Below, in pieces: positions 1 through 7,788 of a stretch of 36,117 nucleotides of DNA. The DNA comes from Polaromonas sp. Its GTDB lineage: Bacteria; Pseudomonadota; Gammaproteobacteria; Burkholderiales; Burkholderiaceae_C. The first letter of the stretch is position 1; every line of letters begins with the position of its first letter. A program made the translations under genes and the position numbers. The notes beneath the pieces were generated by a model. That model searched no databases. It was not told the origin of the DNA and was given only the letters and a program-made list of their open reading frames with translations. The stretch is from contig NZ_JABBPC010000016.1 of NCBI RefSeq assembly GCF_012927485.1, positions 1 through 36,117 of the forward strand. Direction: 5' to 3'.

Positions 1-10
1 CTATAGCCAA

Positions 11-451
11 ATGACAAAAACCATGTGCCAGCTTGATCTTTTTTCCGCCCTGCAGTGCAGCACCGAGGACATAGCCACCAAATTCAAATCGGCGCGCGGT
101 GGAATGCTCGGAAGTTTTTGGGAGTCCCATTCCGCCATGGCCAACACCCAAGGCGGCACTATCGTTTTGGGCGTGGCCGAAAAGTCCACCGGCTTGGTGT
201 GGGAGGGCGTGCCGGACGCTGCCCAGTTGCGCACCGTGCTGTGGGGCCAATTGAACGATTGCCACATGGTTTGCAGCAATCTGCTGCGCGATGACGATGT
301 GCGTACGGTGGAAGACGAAGGCCGCCAGTTTGTGGTGGTGAATGTGCAGCGTGCCTCACGCCTGCAACGCCCGATGTTTGTGGGGCGCAACCCCATGACG
401 TGTACTTACCGCCGTCACTGCGCAGCATCCCGCAGTGCTGGGCACTTTTGA
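11..451 (+). pseudogene. Truncated AlbA_2 (Schlafen-type) putative DNA-binding protein
   Basis: The first ~130 residues read as the N-terminal AlbA_2 domain found in bacterial Schlafen-like proteins, which are often encoded beside type I restriction genes. Visible marks are ANTQGGTIVLGV (about residues 44-55) and FVGRNPMTCTYRR (about 123-135). Intact family members are several hundred residues long, but this frame stops at 449-451, right after the TYRR motif, and its last ~12 residues look like out-of-frame sequence. Frame 3 over the same place (402-505) encodes a short plausible tail ending in PAGSLSK and a stop, so a deletion or frameshift near 400-415 is likely. The frame is also open upstream to the window edge, so the start at 11 is not certain. 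The family assignment is fairly safe; no function is expected of the remnant. Confidence 0.6.
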
Positions 452-535
452 GATCGTGACGGACTTGGTGAATCAGTTGTATCCGGCAGGTTCACTATCA
501 AAATAGAAGCTTCTCGCTCAGATTCCACGAGGGCT

Positions 536-759
536 GGATTTAGAGAGGGGAATGGCCATGTGGCGCGCTTGTTGACCTTGTTGATGGCGTTCCAGGCGGG
601 CCTGCCGCCGCTGGACTTTAGCCCCATGCTGAGCCGTGGTCGGCGCATCTACATTGGAGGTATTCATGCCGCGGTGGGGCGGGACTATCGGCCTCTGGCG
701 GGGTGTTCGAAAAAATTATCGCGCGTTCAAAGCGGCGCGCTGCTGCCAATACGCGATGA
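536..759 (+). pseudogene. Fic/DOC-family protein C-terminal remnant, frameshifted
   Basis: Reading from 536, the sequence gives GFREGNGHVARLLTLLMAFQ, a degraded version of the Fic core HPFxxGNGRxxR: the His-Pro is replaced by Ala-Gly and the first Arg by His. After about residue 55 the frame is lost. One extra base near 700-706 (in the G run before tgttcg) would restore LAGVFEKIIARSKRRAAA and a natural stop at 757-759. The N-terminal half of a Fic protein (about 200 residues) is missing upstream. Fic enzymes transfer AMP or other groups to target hydroxyls and are common in restriction-modification islands. With the catalytic His gone, the core altered and a frameshift, this is a relic. The assignment rests on the motif plus the restored tail. 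Confidence 0.6.
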
Positions 760-919
760 AGTTTTCCCGTCTGGCAGGGGCCTTGGCCGCCATGTCATCG
801 GTAAACGGAGCGCGAATGCCTTCTACCGCAGATGACGTTTTGGCGGAAATCCGAAGCGCGGCCTTGCGGCTGGCTTCTGTCCGGCTGCGCAGGTAGGGGT
901 TGGATTCTTTGAGTGTCAT
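716..919 (-). CDS. Small conserved-looking hypothetical protein (67 aa)
   Basis: The ATG at 917-919 opens a 67-residue protein beginning MTLKESNPYLRSRTEASRKA and containing SSAVEGIRAPF (about residues 28-38). The NPYL...SSAxEGIRxPF pattern resembles small proteins of unknown function that I recall near toxin-antitoxin-like and Fic genes; that is memory, not a search. It converges with the Fic remnant and overlaps its last ~44 bases. The frame also extends upstream to 1048, but the motif-bearing part starts at 919. No clear Shine-Dalgarno sequence is visible. It could be an antitoxin-like partner or a surviving passenger of the eroding island. Confidence 0.45.
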   Translation of the reverse strand: MTLKESNPYLRSRTEASRKAALRISAKTSSAVEGIRAPFTDDMAAKAPARRENFIAYWQQRAALNAR

Positions 920-1097
920 GCGGCCATCGTAATTGTTGCCGGATTGGGCGTTCTCACGCGAGCCGGATGCGGTGACGGGTATGACGAGTTGGTGGTGCGG
1001 GCTCAGTCTGGATTTGGTAAGGGAGGATAAAAAATCTGGTTTAATCAAGTTTTCTTATTTCGCGAAATGCGAAAATATTCAAACTAGGTCACTTCAC

Positions 1098-1631
1098 ATG
1101 TCCACAATCGCCAACCGCCAGTTATCGCTTAAACCGCAGGATTTATATGTCTTGTTGGCTCTGGCGGCATGGGGCGGGTCGGTCATTACTTATCCCCAAC
1201 TGGCAGCGTTTGCTGCGTTGTCCATCTCAGAGGTGCATGGTGCGCTGAAGCGGGCAGAGCAGGCGCGCTTGTTGTTTTTTGATGCCAAGCGCCCAACCAT
1301 CATCAAGACGGCATTCAAGGAGTTTTTGTTCCACGGGGCCAAATATGCATTTCCGCCTGTGCGGGGAACGATGGTAGGCGGTGTGCCCACTGCATACGCC
1401 GCTGCGCCACTCAATGCCCAAATTGCGCCATCTGCTGATCCACCACCGGTCTGGCCCTCTGTGCTGGGAAGTGCGCGCGGCATTGGATTGGTCCCGCTCT
1501 ACCCCACAGTGCCCATGGCCGCATTGCGCAGCCCGGCGCTGTATGAAAACCTGGCCCTGTTTGATGCGCTGCGCAGCGGCAATGCGCGGGAGCGCACCTT
1601 GGCGCAGCAACTGTTTGAGGAGCGTTTATGA
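1098..1631 (+). CDS. Winged-helix transcriptional regulator-like protein paired with a nucleotidyltransferase
   Basis: This is a 177-residue protein starting at ATG 1098 (MSTIANRQLSLKPQ). Residues about 12-60 look like a MarR-type winged helix: LKPQDLYVLLALAAWGG, then ITYPQLAAFAALSISEVHGAL as the helix-turn-helix, then a wing. The rest (about 75-177) is unassigned and contains a proline-rich linker (PSADPPPVWP). The frame is open upstream to 933, but that stretch reads as non-coding. The stop overlaps the start of the next gene (ATGA, 1628-1631), implying translational coupling. By analogy with two-gene systems in which a DNA-binding protein precedes a nucleotidyltransferase (AbiEi/AbiEii), it may be an autoregulating antitoxin. 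The pairing is seen; the toxin-antitoxin role is inference. Confidence 0.6.
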   Translation: MSTIANRQLSLKPQDLYVLLALAAWGGSVITYPQLAAFAALSISEVHGALKRAEQARLLFFDAKRPTIIKTAFKEFLFHGAKYAFPPVRGTMVGGVPTAYAAAPLNAQIAPSADPPPVWPSVLGSARGIGLVPLYPTVPMAALRSPALYENLALFDALRSGNARERTLAQQLFEERL

Positions 1632-2326
1632 ATTCCAATGACCCCAATGTGCAGCGCGTGGAGCTGGTGGCCGAGGCGCTGGGTGATCTGTGCGACGAAT
1701 TGGTGTTGGTGGGCGGCTGCGCCGCAAGTTTGCTGATTGATGCACCCACCTCGCCACCAGCCCGAGTAACCTACGACGTTGATCTGATTGTCGAGGTTGC
1801 GGCCCGCCAAGGCTATTACGCGATGGAAAGCCGTTTCGCCAAGCGCGGCTTTAGCCGTGACGTATCTGAAGATGCGCCCATATGCCGGTGGCGCATACGC
1901 GGAATTGAAGTGGATTTGATGCCCACCAACGAGAATATTCTGGGCTTCTCCAACCGTTGGTATCCAACGGCAGCGGCGTCTGCGGATGTGATGGCATTGC
2001 CAAGTGGGAGACGTATCAGCCTGATTTCCGCGCCCGCTTTTCTGGGTACCAAATTTGAGGCATTTCACACGCGCGGCAAGAACGATATGGTGATGAGTCA
2101 TGACTTGGAAGACATCATCAATGTGGTCGAGGGTCGGCAGGGCGTGGTCGAAGAGGTTTCGGCTGCTGACCCCGCGCTGCGCACCTATCTGGCTATGCGC
2201 TTCCGTGAATTGCGGCAGCACACCGATTTCGACAATACGCTGCCCGGCCTGGTCGCCTTTGACGAGCTTTATCAAAGCCGCATTGAGGCTATACGCAGCC
2301 GCATTTCGGCCATTGCAGGACTTTAA
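1628..2326 (+). CDS. Putative nucleotidyltransferase (AbiEii/MNT-like)
   Basis: This 232-residue protein carries a plausible DNA polymerase beta-type nucleotidyltransferase core near its N-terminus: LVLVGGCAASLL (about residues 27-38) as the GG/GS loop, then VTYDVDLIVEV (about 48-58) supplying the DxD metal ligands, and a third acidic strand GIEVDLMP (about 97-104). Such folds occur in AbiEii toxins, MNT antitoxins and antibiotic nucleotidyltransferases. It overlaps the winged-helix gene by four bases and ends six bases before hsdM, so the three genes are probably one transcript. A defence or toxin role is suggested by the company it keeps, not by a direct sequence match. Codon use matches neighbours and no frameshift is visible, so it appears intact while genes upstream are broken. 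Confidence 0.6.
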   Translation: MNSNDPNVQRVELVAEALGDLCDELVLVGGCAASLLIDAPTSPPARVTYDVDLIVEVAARQGYYAMESRFAKRGFSRDVSEDAPICRWRIRGIEVDLMPTNENILGFSNRWYPTAAASADVMALPSGRRISLISAPAFLGTKFEAFHTRGKNDMVMSHDLEDIINVVEGRQGVVEEVSAADPALRTYLAMRFRELRQHTDFDNTLPGLVAFDELYQSRIEAIRSRISAIAGL

Positions 2327-2332
2327 AAAATT

Positions 2333-3850
2333 ATGAACTCAGCCACCATCGTCCAGAAACTCTGGAACTATTGCAACGTGCTGCGCGACGACGGCATGAG
2401 CTACGGCGACTATGTCGAGCAGCTCACTTACCTGCTGTTCCTCAAGATGGCCGACGAGCGCAGCCAGTCGCCCTGGAATCAGCCCAGCCCGATTACCCAA
2501 GGTTTTGATTGGCCCGCGTTGCTGGCGCGCGACGGTGACGATTTGTTTGACCACTACCGCCACACGCTGGAAAAACTGGGTGCCGAGAAGGGCACCATCG
2601 GTCTGATCTTTGGCAAAGCGCAAAACAAATTTCAAGACCCAGCCAAGCTGCGCCGCTTGGTGGTCGACTTGATTGATTGCGAAAACTGGTCGGCCATGGG
2701 TGCCGATGTCAAAGGCGATGCCTATGAAGGTTTGCTGGAGAAGAACGCACAAGACACCAAGAGCGGGGCCGGGCAATACTTCACGCCGCGCCCGCTGATT
2801 CACGCGATGGTGGACTGCATTGCGCCCCAACCGGGTGAGACGATCTGCGACCCGGCCTGTGGTACAGGTGGTTTTTTATTGGCCGCGTTCAACCATGTGG
2901 CCGACCACAACCCCAACCTCACGCGTGTGCAAAAGAAACACCTGAAAGAGTCCGCCCTGCGCGGCTGGGAGCTGGTGCAAAGCACAGCGCGCCTGGCGGC
3001 CATGAACATGATGCTGCACGGTATTGGCTCCGACAAGTCGGTGCCGATCGTGGTGGCCGATGCCCTCGCCGCCGATCCCGGTGAACGCTTTGAGGTGGTG
3101 CTGGCGAATCCGCCATTTGGCAAGAAAAGCAGCACCATGATCACCGGCGCTGAAGGCAAAGTGAGCACCGAGAAAGACGTGATCGAGCGCGACGATTTTT
3201 GGGCCACCACGTCCAACAAGCAACTTAATTTTGTGCAGCACATCAAGACCTTGCTCAAGCAGCATGGCCGCGCGGCGGTGGTGCTGCCGGACAACGTGCT
3301 GTTTGAAGGCGGCGCGGGCGAAACCATCCGCAAGAAGTTGCTGCACGAGTGCGATGTGCACACGCTCTTGCGCTTGCCCACCGGTCTGTTTTACGCGCAG
3401 GGCGTGAAGGCCAATGTGGTGTTCTTTGAGCGCAAGCCTGCCTCTGAGACGCCGTGGACGAAGAAGCTGTGGATTTACGATCTGCGCACCAACCAGCATT
3501 TCACGCTCAAGACCAACCCGCTCCGGCGCGAGCACCTGGAAGAGTTTGTCAACTGCTACAACCCGGCGAACCGGCATGAGCGCAAGGCAACATGGAGCGC
3601 TGACACCAACGCCACTGCGGGCACCGGCCCGGATGGCCGCTGGCGTGTCTACGACTACGCCGAGTTGATTGCCCGCGACAAGGCCAGTCTGGATATTTTC
3701 TGGCTCAAAGACGACTCACTAGCCGATAGCGACAACCTGCCGCCACCGGATGTGATCGCACAGGAAATCGTGGACGACCTGGAAGCAGCGTTGGAGCAAT
3801 TCAGGTTGATCGCCGGTGATATGGGCGCTGAGGTCGAGGCCAGTGTTTAA
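2333..3850 (+). CDS. hsdM: Type I restriction-modification system methyltransferase subunit HsdM
   Basis: This is the N6-adenine DNA methyltransferase subunit, 505 residues and full length for HsdM. The N-terminal HsdM helical domain begins with MNSATIVQKLWNYCNVLRDD. The SAM-binding motif I is DPACGTGGFLL from Asp173, and the catalytic motif IV is NPPFG from Asn259. In a complete system two HsdM bind one HsdS, which chooses the target, and HsdR cuts unmodified DNA. Here the gene is followed after 46 bases by an opposing cytochrome gene, with no hsdS or hsdR on either side in the window. Without HsdS it should be unable to select sites unless a specificity subunit is encoded elsewhere. It sits six bases after the nucleotidyltransferase gene, with only a weak AGGA upstream. 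Confidence 0.92.
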   Translation: MNSATIVQKLWNYCNVLRDDGMSYGDYVEQLTYLLFLKMADERSQSPWNQPSPITQGFDWPALLARDGDDLFDHYRHTLEKLGAEKGTIGLIFGKAQNKFQDPAKLRRLVVDLIDCENWSAMGADVKGDAYEGLLEKNAQDTKSGAGQYFTPRPLIHAMVDCIAPQPGETICDPACGTGGFLLAAFNHVADHNPNLTRVQKKHLKESALRGWELVQSTARLAAMNMMLHGIGSDKSVPIVVADALAADPGERFEVVLANPPFGKKSSTMITGAEGKVSTEKDVIERDDFWATTSNKQLNFVQHIKTLLKQHGRAAVVLPDNVLFEGGAGETIRKKLLHECDVHTLLRLPTGLFYAQGVKANVVFFERKPASETPWTKKLWIYDLRTNQHFTLKTNPLRREHLEEFVNCYNPANRHERKATWSADTNATAGTGPDGRWRVYDYAELIARDKASLDIFWLKDDSLADSDNLPPPDVIAQEIVDDLEAALEQFRLIAGDMGAEVEASV

Positions 3851-3896
3851 GTAGCTGGTCGGCGCTGGGCCGCTGCCTTTTATGGCACGGACAGCA

Positions 3897-4424
3897 TTAC
3901 ACCCACATCCTTCGCAAGGTGTTGTCTTTGATGACGTAATGGTGAAACAACGCGCCGAGCGCATGCAGGCCAAGCAAGAAGTAGCCAATGGTTGCCACGA
4001 CCTCATGCAGGTTCTTGATCTGATCAGACAGGTTCTTGTCCTGGCCCATCAGCGCGGGTAGTTCGAAGCCGAAAAACGGTATCGGCTTGCCTGCGGTGCT
4101 CAAAATAAGCCAGCCTGCCAGCGGCATGCCGATCATGAAAACGTATAACAACAGGTGAGTCGCTTTGGCCAGCCATGTTTGCCAGGCCGGACCTTGCAGT
4201 AGGGCCGGGCCGGGGCGCATCCAGCGTAGCAGCAGGCGGATCACCACCAGCACCAGCACGCTTAAGCCGAGCATGAAATGCCATGTTTTGAGTCCTTCTC
4301 TGGCGCTACTTTCCTTGGGAAAGTAATCACGCAAGTCGATGACGGTGTACACCGCTATCAGCAGCAACAGCATCAGCCAGTGAAGCGCCACGCGCGACGA
4401 AGGATATTTTTCAGAAGTTTGCAT
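3897..4424 (-). CDS. cybB: Cytochrome b561
   Basis: This is a 175-residue integral membrane di-haem cytochrome of the prokaryotic b561 family, thought to pass electrons between quinols and other carriers. Four hydrophobic helices are visible, with candidate haem-ligand histidines in ALHWLML, TWHFMLGL, LLGLHALGALFHH and KATHLLLYV. The chosen start is the ATG giving MQTSEKYPSSRVALHW. An upstream in-frame start would add 17 residues of poor quality. It lies convergent to hsdM and downstream of pncC in the same direction, with an 80-base gap. In related Burkholderiales pyrF commonly follows pncC, so this neighbour may mark a local rearrangement. Confidence 0.85.
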   Translation of the reverse strand: MQTSEKYPSSRVALHWLMLLLLIAVYTVIDLRDYFPKESSAREGLKTWHFMLGLSVLVLVVIRLLLRWMRPGPALLQGPAWQTWLAKATHLLLYVFMIGMPLAGWLILSTAGKPIPFFGFELPALMGQDKNLSDQIKNLHEVVATIGYFLLGLHALGALFHHYVIKDNTLRRMWV

Positions 4425-4504
4425 AGTATTTTTTTTCTGAGAATTGTTAGGAGTGTTGATGGTTTGAACTAACACGCAAAATTATCCTCCTCGCAGCGCC
4501 GGCG

Positions 4505-4993
4505 TCATATTTCGCCGGTGCACAGCGCCACCAGGCGTTGCAAGGCGTACTGCACAGTAGCTAAACGAATGGTAGCGCGTTCACCGTCAAAACGGCGCCT
4601 CTCGCTGATAACTCCCGCAGGTGTCGCCCAGCCAAACCAGACCGTGCCGACAGGCTTGGCAACGGTGCCGCCTGCGGGACCCGCGATGCCGGTGACTGCA
4701 ACGGCTACTTGCGCGCTGGAGTTCGCAATTGCCCCCTTCACCATCGCTCGCGCCACTTCTTCGCTGACGGCACCGTATTGTTCAATCAGCGCAGCATCCA
4801 CTCCCAGTAGTTCGGTTTTGGACGCGTTTGAATAAGTCACGAAGCCGCGCTCGAACCATACGCTGGAGCCTGCCAGATCGGTGCAAGTTGCAGCGATCAG
4901 ACCGCCAGTGCAACTTTCAGCGGTGGCCAGCTGCCAGTTTCTTTGCTGAAGGCAAGCCGCTAAATTGACCACCAGCGCAGACAGCTCCGACAT
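4505..4993 (-). CDS. pncC: Nicotinamide-nucleotide amidohydrolase (CinA C-terminal family)
   Basis: This 162-residue protein is the stand-alone CinA C-terminal domain, which deamidates nicotinamide mononucleotide to nicotinate mononucleotide in pyridine nucleotide recycling. Family marks are ATAESCTGGLIA with the nucleophile Ser (about residues 22-33), FVTYSNASKTELLGV (about 50-64), and AVTGIAGPAGGTVAKPVGTV (about 99-118). The start MSELSAL overlaps the pgpA stop (ATGA, 4991-4995), so the two are coupled. The longer open frame upstream of 4993 is the shadow of pgpA. Length equals that of typical YgaD/PncC proteins. Confidence 0.92.
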   Translation of the reverse strand: MSELSALVVNLAACLQQRNWQLATAESCTGGLIAATCTDLAGSSVWFERGFVTYSNASKTELLGVDAALIEQYGAVSEEVARAMVKGAIANSSAQVAVAVTGIAGPAGGTVAKPVGTVWFGWATPAGVISERRRFDGERATIRLATVQYALQRLVALCTGEI

Positions 4994-5571
4994 CAGAAAA
5001 ACCTCCAGATGGCAATCACCATCAGCGTGCAGCCTGCGGCCACAAGGTCGTCGGCCATGATGCCCAGGCCTGCCCATGCCCAGGCATTCTGATCGGTAGC
5101 GGGGTCTAAGCCATGTGCCAGCCGATCGGCCCATCCGACGGGCCCAGGTTTGGCCGCATCAAAATAACGAAATAGCGCAAACGCGACCAGCTGACCCCAG
5201 AAACTGGTGGGCGTCACCAGCCACAACACGAGCCAGAAAGCCGCGACTTCGTCCCAAACAATGCTGCCGGGATCGAGCACCCGCATATTTCTGGCAGTGA
5301 TGGTGCAGACCCACCAGCCTACCGCCACAGACGCGGCGATCAGTCCGCCCAGGTCTGCGGGCGACAGCCAGTGCTGGAGCACCAGGAACGACAGCCATGC
5401 CCACAAGGTGCCGGCGGTTCCGGGCGCCACCGGACTGAGGCCAGAGCCAAACCCCAAGGCGATCAAATGTGCGGGGCGTGCCAGCATGAATTTGGCACTA
5501 GGCCGCACCGGTTCACGATTGATGGGGCTTGCTGTTGGAGGAGTTTCAAGAGGCGAGGAGTTATCAGGCAT
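4993..5571 (-). CDS. pgpA: Phosphatidylglycerophosphatase A
   Basis: This 192-residue membrane enzyme removes phosphate from phosphatidylglycerophosphate to make phosphatidylglycerol. Conserved blocks are GFGSGLSPVAPGTAGTL (about residues 40-56), DPGSIVWDEVAAFW (about 100-113), RYFDAAKPGPVGWADR (about 134-149) and GIMADDLVAA (about 169-178). The acidic residues in the last three are the expected metal and catalytic ligands. Several hydrophobic helices fit an inner-membrane protein. The N-terminal ~28 residues are polar and variable, so a start at the internal Met about residue 29 is possible. thiL, a usual upstream neighbour in this lineage, is not recognisable. Confidence 0.93.
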   Translation of the reverse strand: MPDNSSPLETPPTASPINREPVRPSAKFMLARPAHLIALGFGSGLSPVAPGTAGTLWAWLSFLVLQHWLSPADLGGLIAASVAVGWWVCTITARNMRVLDPGSIVWDEVAAFWLVLWLVTPTSFWGQLVAFALFRYFDAAKPGPVGWADRLAHGLDPATDQNAWAWAGLGIMADDLVAAGCTLMVIAIWRFF

Positions 5572-5594
5572 GCGTTAATTATCAGGGAGGCGCA

Positions 5595-5957
5595 TTAGTC
5601 GCGCTTGCTGCGCTTGCGCGCCAATTCGGCCATGGCGCATGGGGTGCCGGAATCAGCCAGCTAGGTAAATGGTGCGGGAGGCACCGTAGCATAAATCGAC
5701 GCAGCAATCGCTTAGTCCAACGGGAACACAGATACCGCTTGAGCGGCCTCAATGGCGAATGGATGAGGGATTCCACGCAAGAGTCCCGCAATGACATAGC
5801 CATCAGGTCTGAGTGCGACCTGCCAGCAGTCCAGAAAATAGCTCGCCCATTGAGTAATTGTTCAGCTGATCTCTAATAATATTTCTGTCCCTACAAGCTG
5901 GCTTTTCGGATTGTCTGGACTGGTGAAGTCTGCGTTATTCCCAAAGCAGTTGCTGAC
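5595..5957 (-). pseudogene. Possible decayed coding sequence upstream of pgpA, product not recognised
   Basis: One minus-strand frame reads like protein for about 120 codons but is broken by three internal stops (one each of TGA, TAA and TAG). Stretches between stops include SPDNPKSQLVGTEILLEIS, QWASYFLDCWQVALRPDGYV, IAGLLRGIPHPFAIEAAQAV and MAELARKRSKRD, ending at TAA 5595-5597, 23 bases before pgpA. Each stop is one substitution from a sense codon. I do not recognise the family and it does not look like ThiL. The alternative is chance openness in GC-rich sequence. The remaining bases between here and the aldehyde dehydrogenase (5958-6111) show no gene. Confidence 0.3.
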
Positions 5958-6111
5958 TTATCTAACGTCCTTTCCACACTGTGAGATGGCACGGCGTCCT
6001 ACATCCGGGTTCGCGATTAAAACCTATCGTTGGCATATGAAAGGATAGTTTGCGGGTATCGCAGCATGTCATCTTTTCTACCCACTCCCCCAACAGATTT
6101 AGAGAGAAACC

Positions 6112-7482
6112 ATGGCCTATCAAAGCACCAATCCCTATGACGGTAAAGTTGTCAAAATCTTTGAAGAAATCAGCGACAAGCAGCTTGAAGATAAGCTGAA
6201 GTCCGCCTCCAACTGTTTTGAAACAGTGTGGAGGCAAAAGACCTTTGCAGAGCGCAAAGCGGTTTTGGCGCGAGCCGCAGCCATAATGCGCGAGCAGTCG
6301 CAAGCGCTTGCCGAACTCATCACGCTTGAGATGGGTAAGCTGATTCAGCAGAGCCAGGGAGAAGTGGCGCTGAGTGCGGCCATCCTCGATTACTACGCCG
6401 AACATGCCGAGGTATTCCTGGCGCCCGAGAAATTGAAGACGGCCAAGGGCGAAGCCATGGTGGAGAGCAGCCCCATTGGCGTGCTGTTTGGGGTCGAGCC
6501 GTGGAATTATCCGTACTACCAGATCGCACGCTTTGCAGCGCCCAACCTGATGGCGGGCAACGTCGTGATGGTCAAACACGCCTCCAATGTGCCGCAGTGC
6601 GCGCTTGCCTTTGAGCGGGTGTTGAAAGAAGCAGGAGCGCCGGAGGGTGCTTACACCAATCTGTTTATCTCCAAGGACCAGATTTCACACGTAATTGATG
6701 ACCCACGCATCCGCGCCGTCGCATTAACGGGCAGCGAAGGCGCTGGCGCCGTCGTGGCCGCTCGAGCTGGCAAAAACTTGAAGAAGGCCACATTGGAGCT
6801 TGGCGGCAGCGATCCCTTCATCGTGCTGGAAGACGCAGACCTCGAAAAAGCCGTTAAATACGCCGTGCGTGGCCGGATGGGCAACGCAGGCCAAGCCTGT
6901 ACGGCGTCCAAGCGCATCATCGTCGTGGAGGCTTTGGCCGACAGTTTCCTGAAAAAGTTTCAGGCTGCGATGGAAGGCTTCAAGCCGGGCGACCCGATGG
7001 ACAAACAAACCACGCTAGCGCCACTGTCGTCAGCAGAAGCACTCAAGATCCTGTTAGGTCAGGTCGATGAGGCAGTGAGTAACGGCGCCCGTGTGCTAAT
7101 CGGCGGCAAACGTATTGAGGGCCAGGTTGGCGCCTTCATGCAGCCAACAATCCTGACCGATATCAAGGCTGGAAACCCAGCGTATAAAAAGGAATTCTTT
7201 GGTCCGGTGGCCCTGTTTTTCCGCGTGGCCGACGAAAATGCGGCGGTAGCGCTGGCCAACGACTCGCCCTTCGGTCTGGGCGGCTCGGTGTTCACCCAGG
7301 ACATTGAGCGCGGTAAAAAGGTGGCCCAGAAAATCGAAACCGGTATGGTATTCATCAACTCCGACTTGGTGTCCTCGCCCGAGTTGCCGTTTGGCGGCGT
7401 GAAGAATTCTGGCTATGGCCGCGAACTCTCCGGTGCAGGGATCCAGGAATTCGTGAATAAGAAATTGATTCGAGTGAGCTGA
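6112..7482 (+). CDS. NAD(P)-dependent aldehyde dehydrogenase, succinate-semialdehyde type
   Basis: This 456-residue member of the aldehyde dehydrogenase superfamily resembles the short succinate-semialdehyde dehydrogenases of the Sad/YneI group, which oxidise succinate semialdehyde to succinate. The catalytic Glu229 lies in LELGGSDPF, and the nucleophile Cys263 in GNAGQACTASKR. The cofactor-binding region includes GVLFGVEPWNYPYYQ and ALTGSEGAGAVVA. The C-terminal PFGGVKNSGYGRELS is typical. A good ribosome site (agagag) precedes the ATG. It stands alone, with no gab or other catabolic genes near it, so the true aldehyde could differ. Confidence 0.85.
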   Translation: MAYQSTNPYDGKVVKIFEEISDKQLEDKLKSASNCFETVWRQKTFAERKAVLARAAAIMREQSQALAELITLEMGKLIQQSQGEVALSAAILDYYAEHAEVFLAPEKLKTAKGEAMVESSPIGVLFGVEPWNYPYYQIARFAAPNLMAGNVVMVKHASNVPQCALAFERVLKEAGAPEGAYTNLFISKDQISHVIDDPRIRAVALTGSEGAGAVVAARAGKNLKKATLELGGSDPFIVLEDADLEKAVKYAVRGRMGNAGQACTASKRIIVVEALADSFLKKFQAAMEGFKPGDPMDKQTTLAPLSSAEALKILLGQVDEAVSNGARVLIGGKRIEGQVGAFMQPTILTDIKAGNPAYKKEFFGPVALFFRVADENAAVALANDSPFGLGGSVFTQDIERGKKVAQKIETGMVFINSDLVSSPELPFGGVKNSGYGRELSGAGIQEFVNKKLIRVS

Positions 7483-7788
7483 GCGCTTATCCGTATCGCG
7501 GGAGCTGGTGCAGACAAACACCCAAAGAAAATCAATGGGTTGCTGTCTCGCCCAGGAAATGCGCGGCTCTAGCGAGAGCTTGTTTGTTAGCGGAACGTGC
7601 CAGACTGGGCCGCAAGGCATCTGAGTTGGCGCCCAACGGGCGGAGCAAGCCTTGTTTTAAAAATGTTCATAGTTAGTACCCCTGCGCATCAGGTGGGGCA
7701 TGGCCCTGCAGCGATCCGGATTTCTTCTGTCCGTTATCAAAGCAGTGGCCATCAACCACCACGGGTTCGACCTGATAAGCGTCAAACG
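7483..7788. other. Intergenic stretch of about 300 bases, no gene recognised
   Basis: This lies between the aldehyde dehydrogenase and the convergent YafY-type regulator. Open frames on either strand are short and carry no recognisable motif. A minus-strand frame just past the yafY stop reads for about 40 codons (RVAFDAYQVEPVVVDGH and on) without a matching family. No strong hairpin with a T-run is visible. Confidence 0.4.

Noticed and set aside
933..1097. N-terminal extension of the winged-helix protein
   Set aside because: The 55 extra residues are Trp/Ser-rich and not protein-like, and overlap the small minus-strand gene's upstream region; the ATG at 1098 begins the domain.
7640..7788. 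Minus-strand 40-codon frame just past the yafY stop (VAFDAYQVEPVVVDGH)
   Set aside because: It could be a frameshifted tail of YafY, but the regulator already has normal family length, so no frameshift is claimed.
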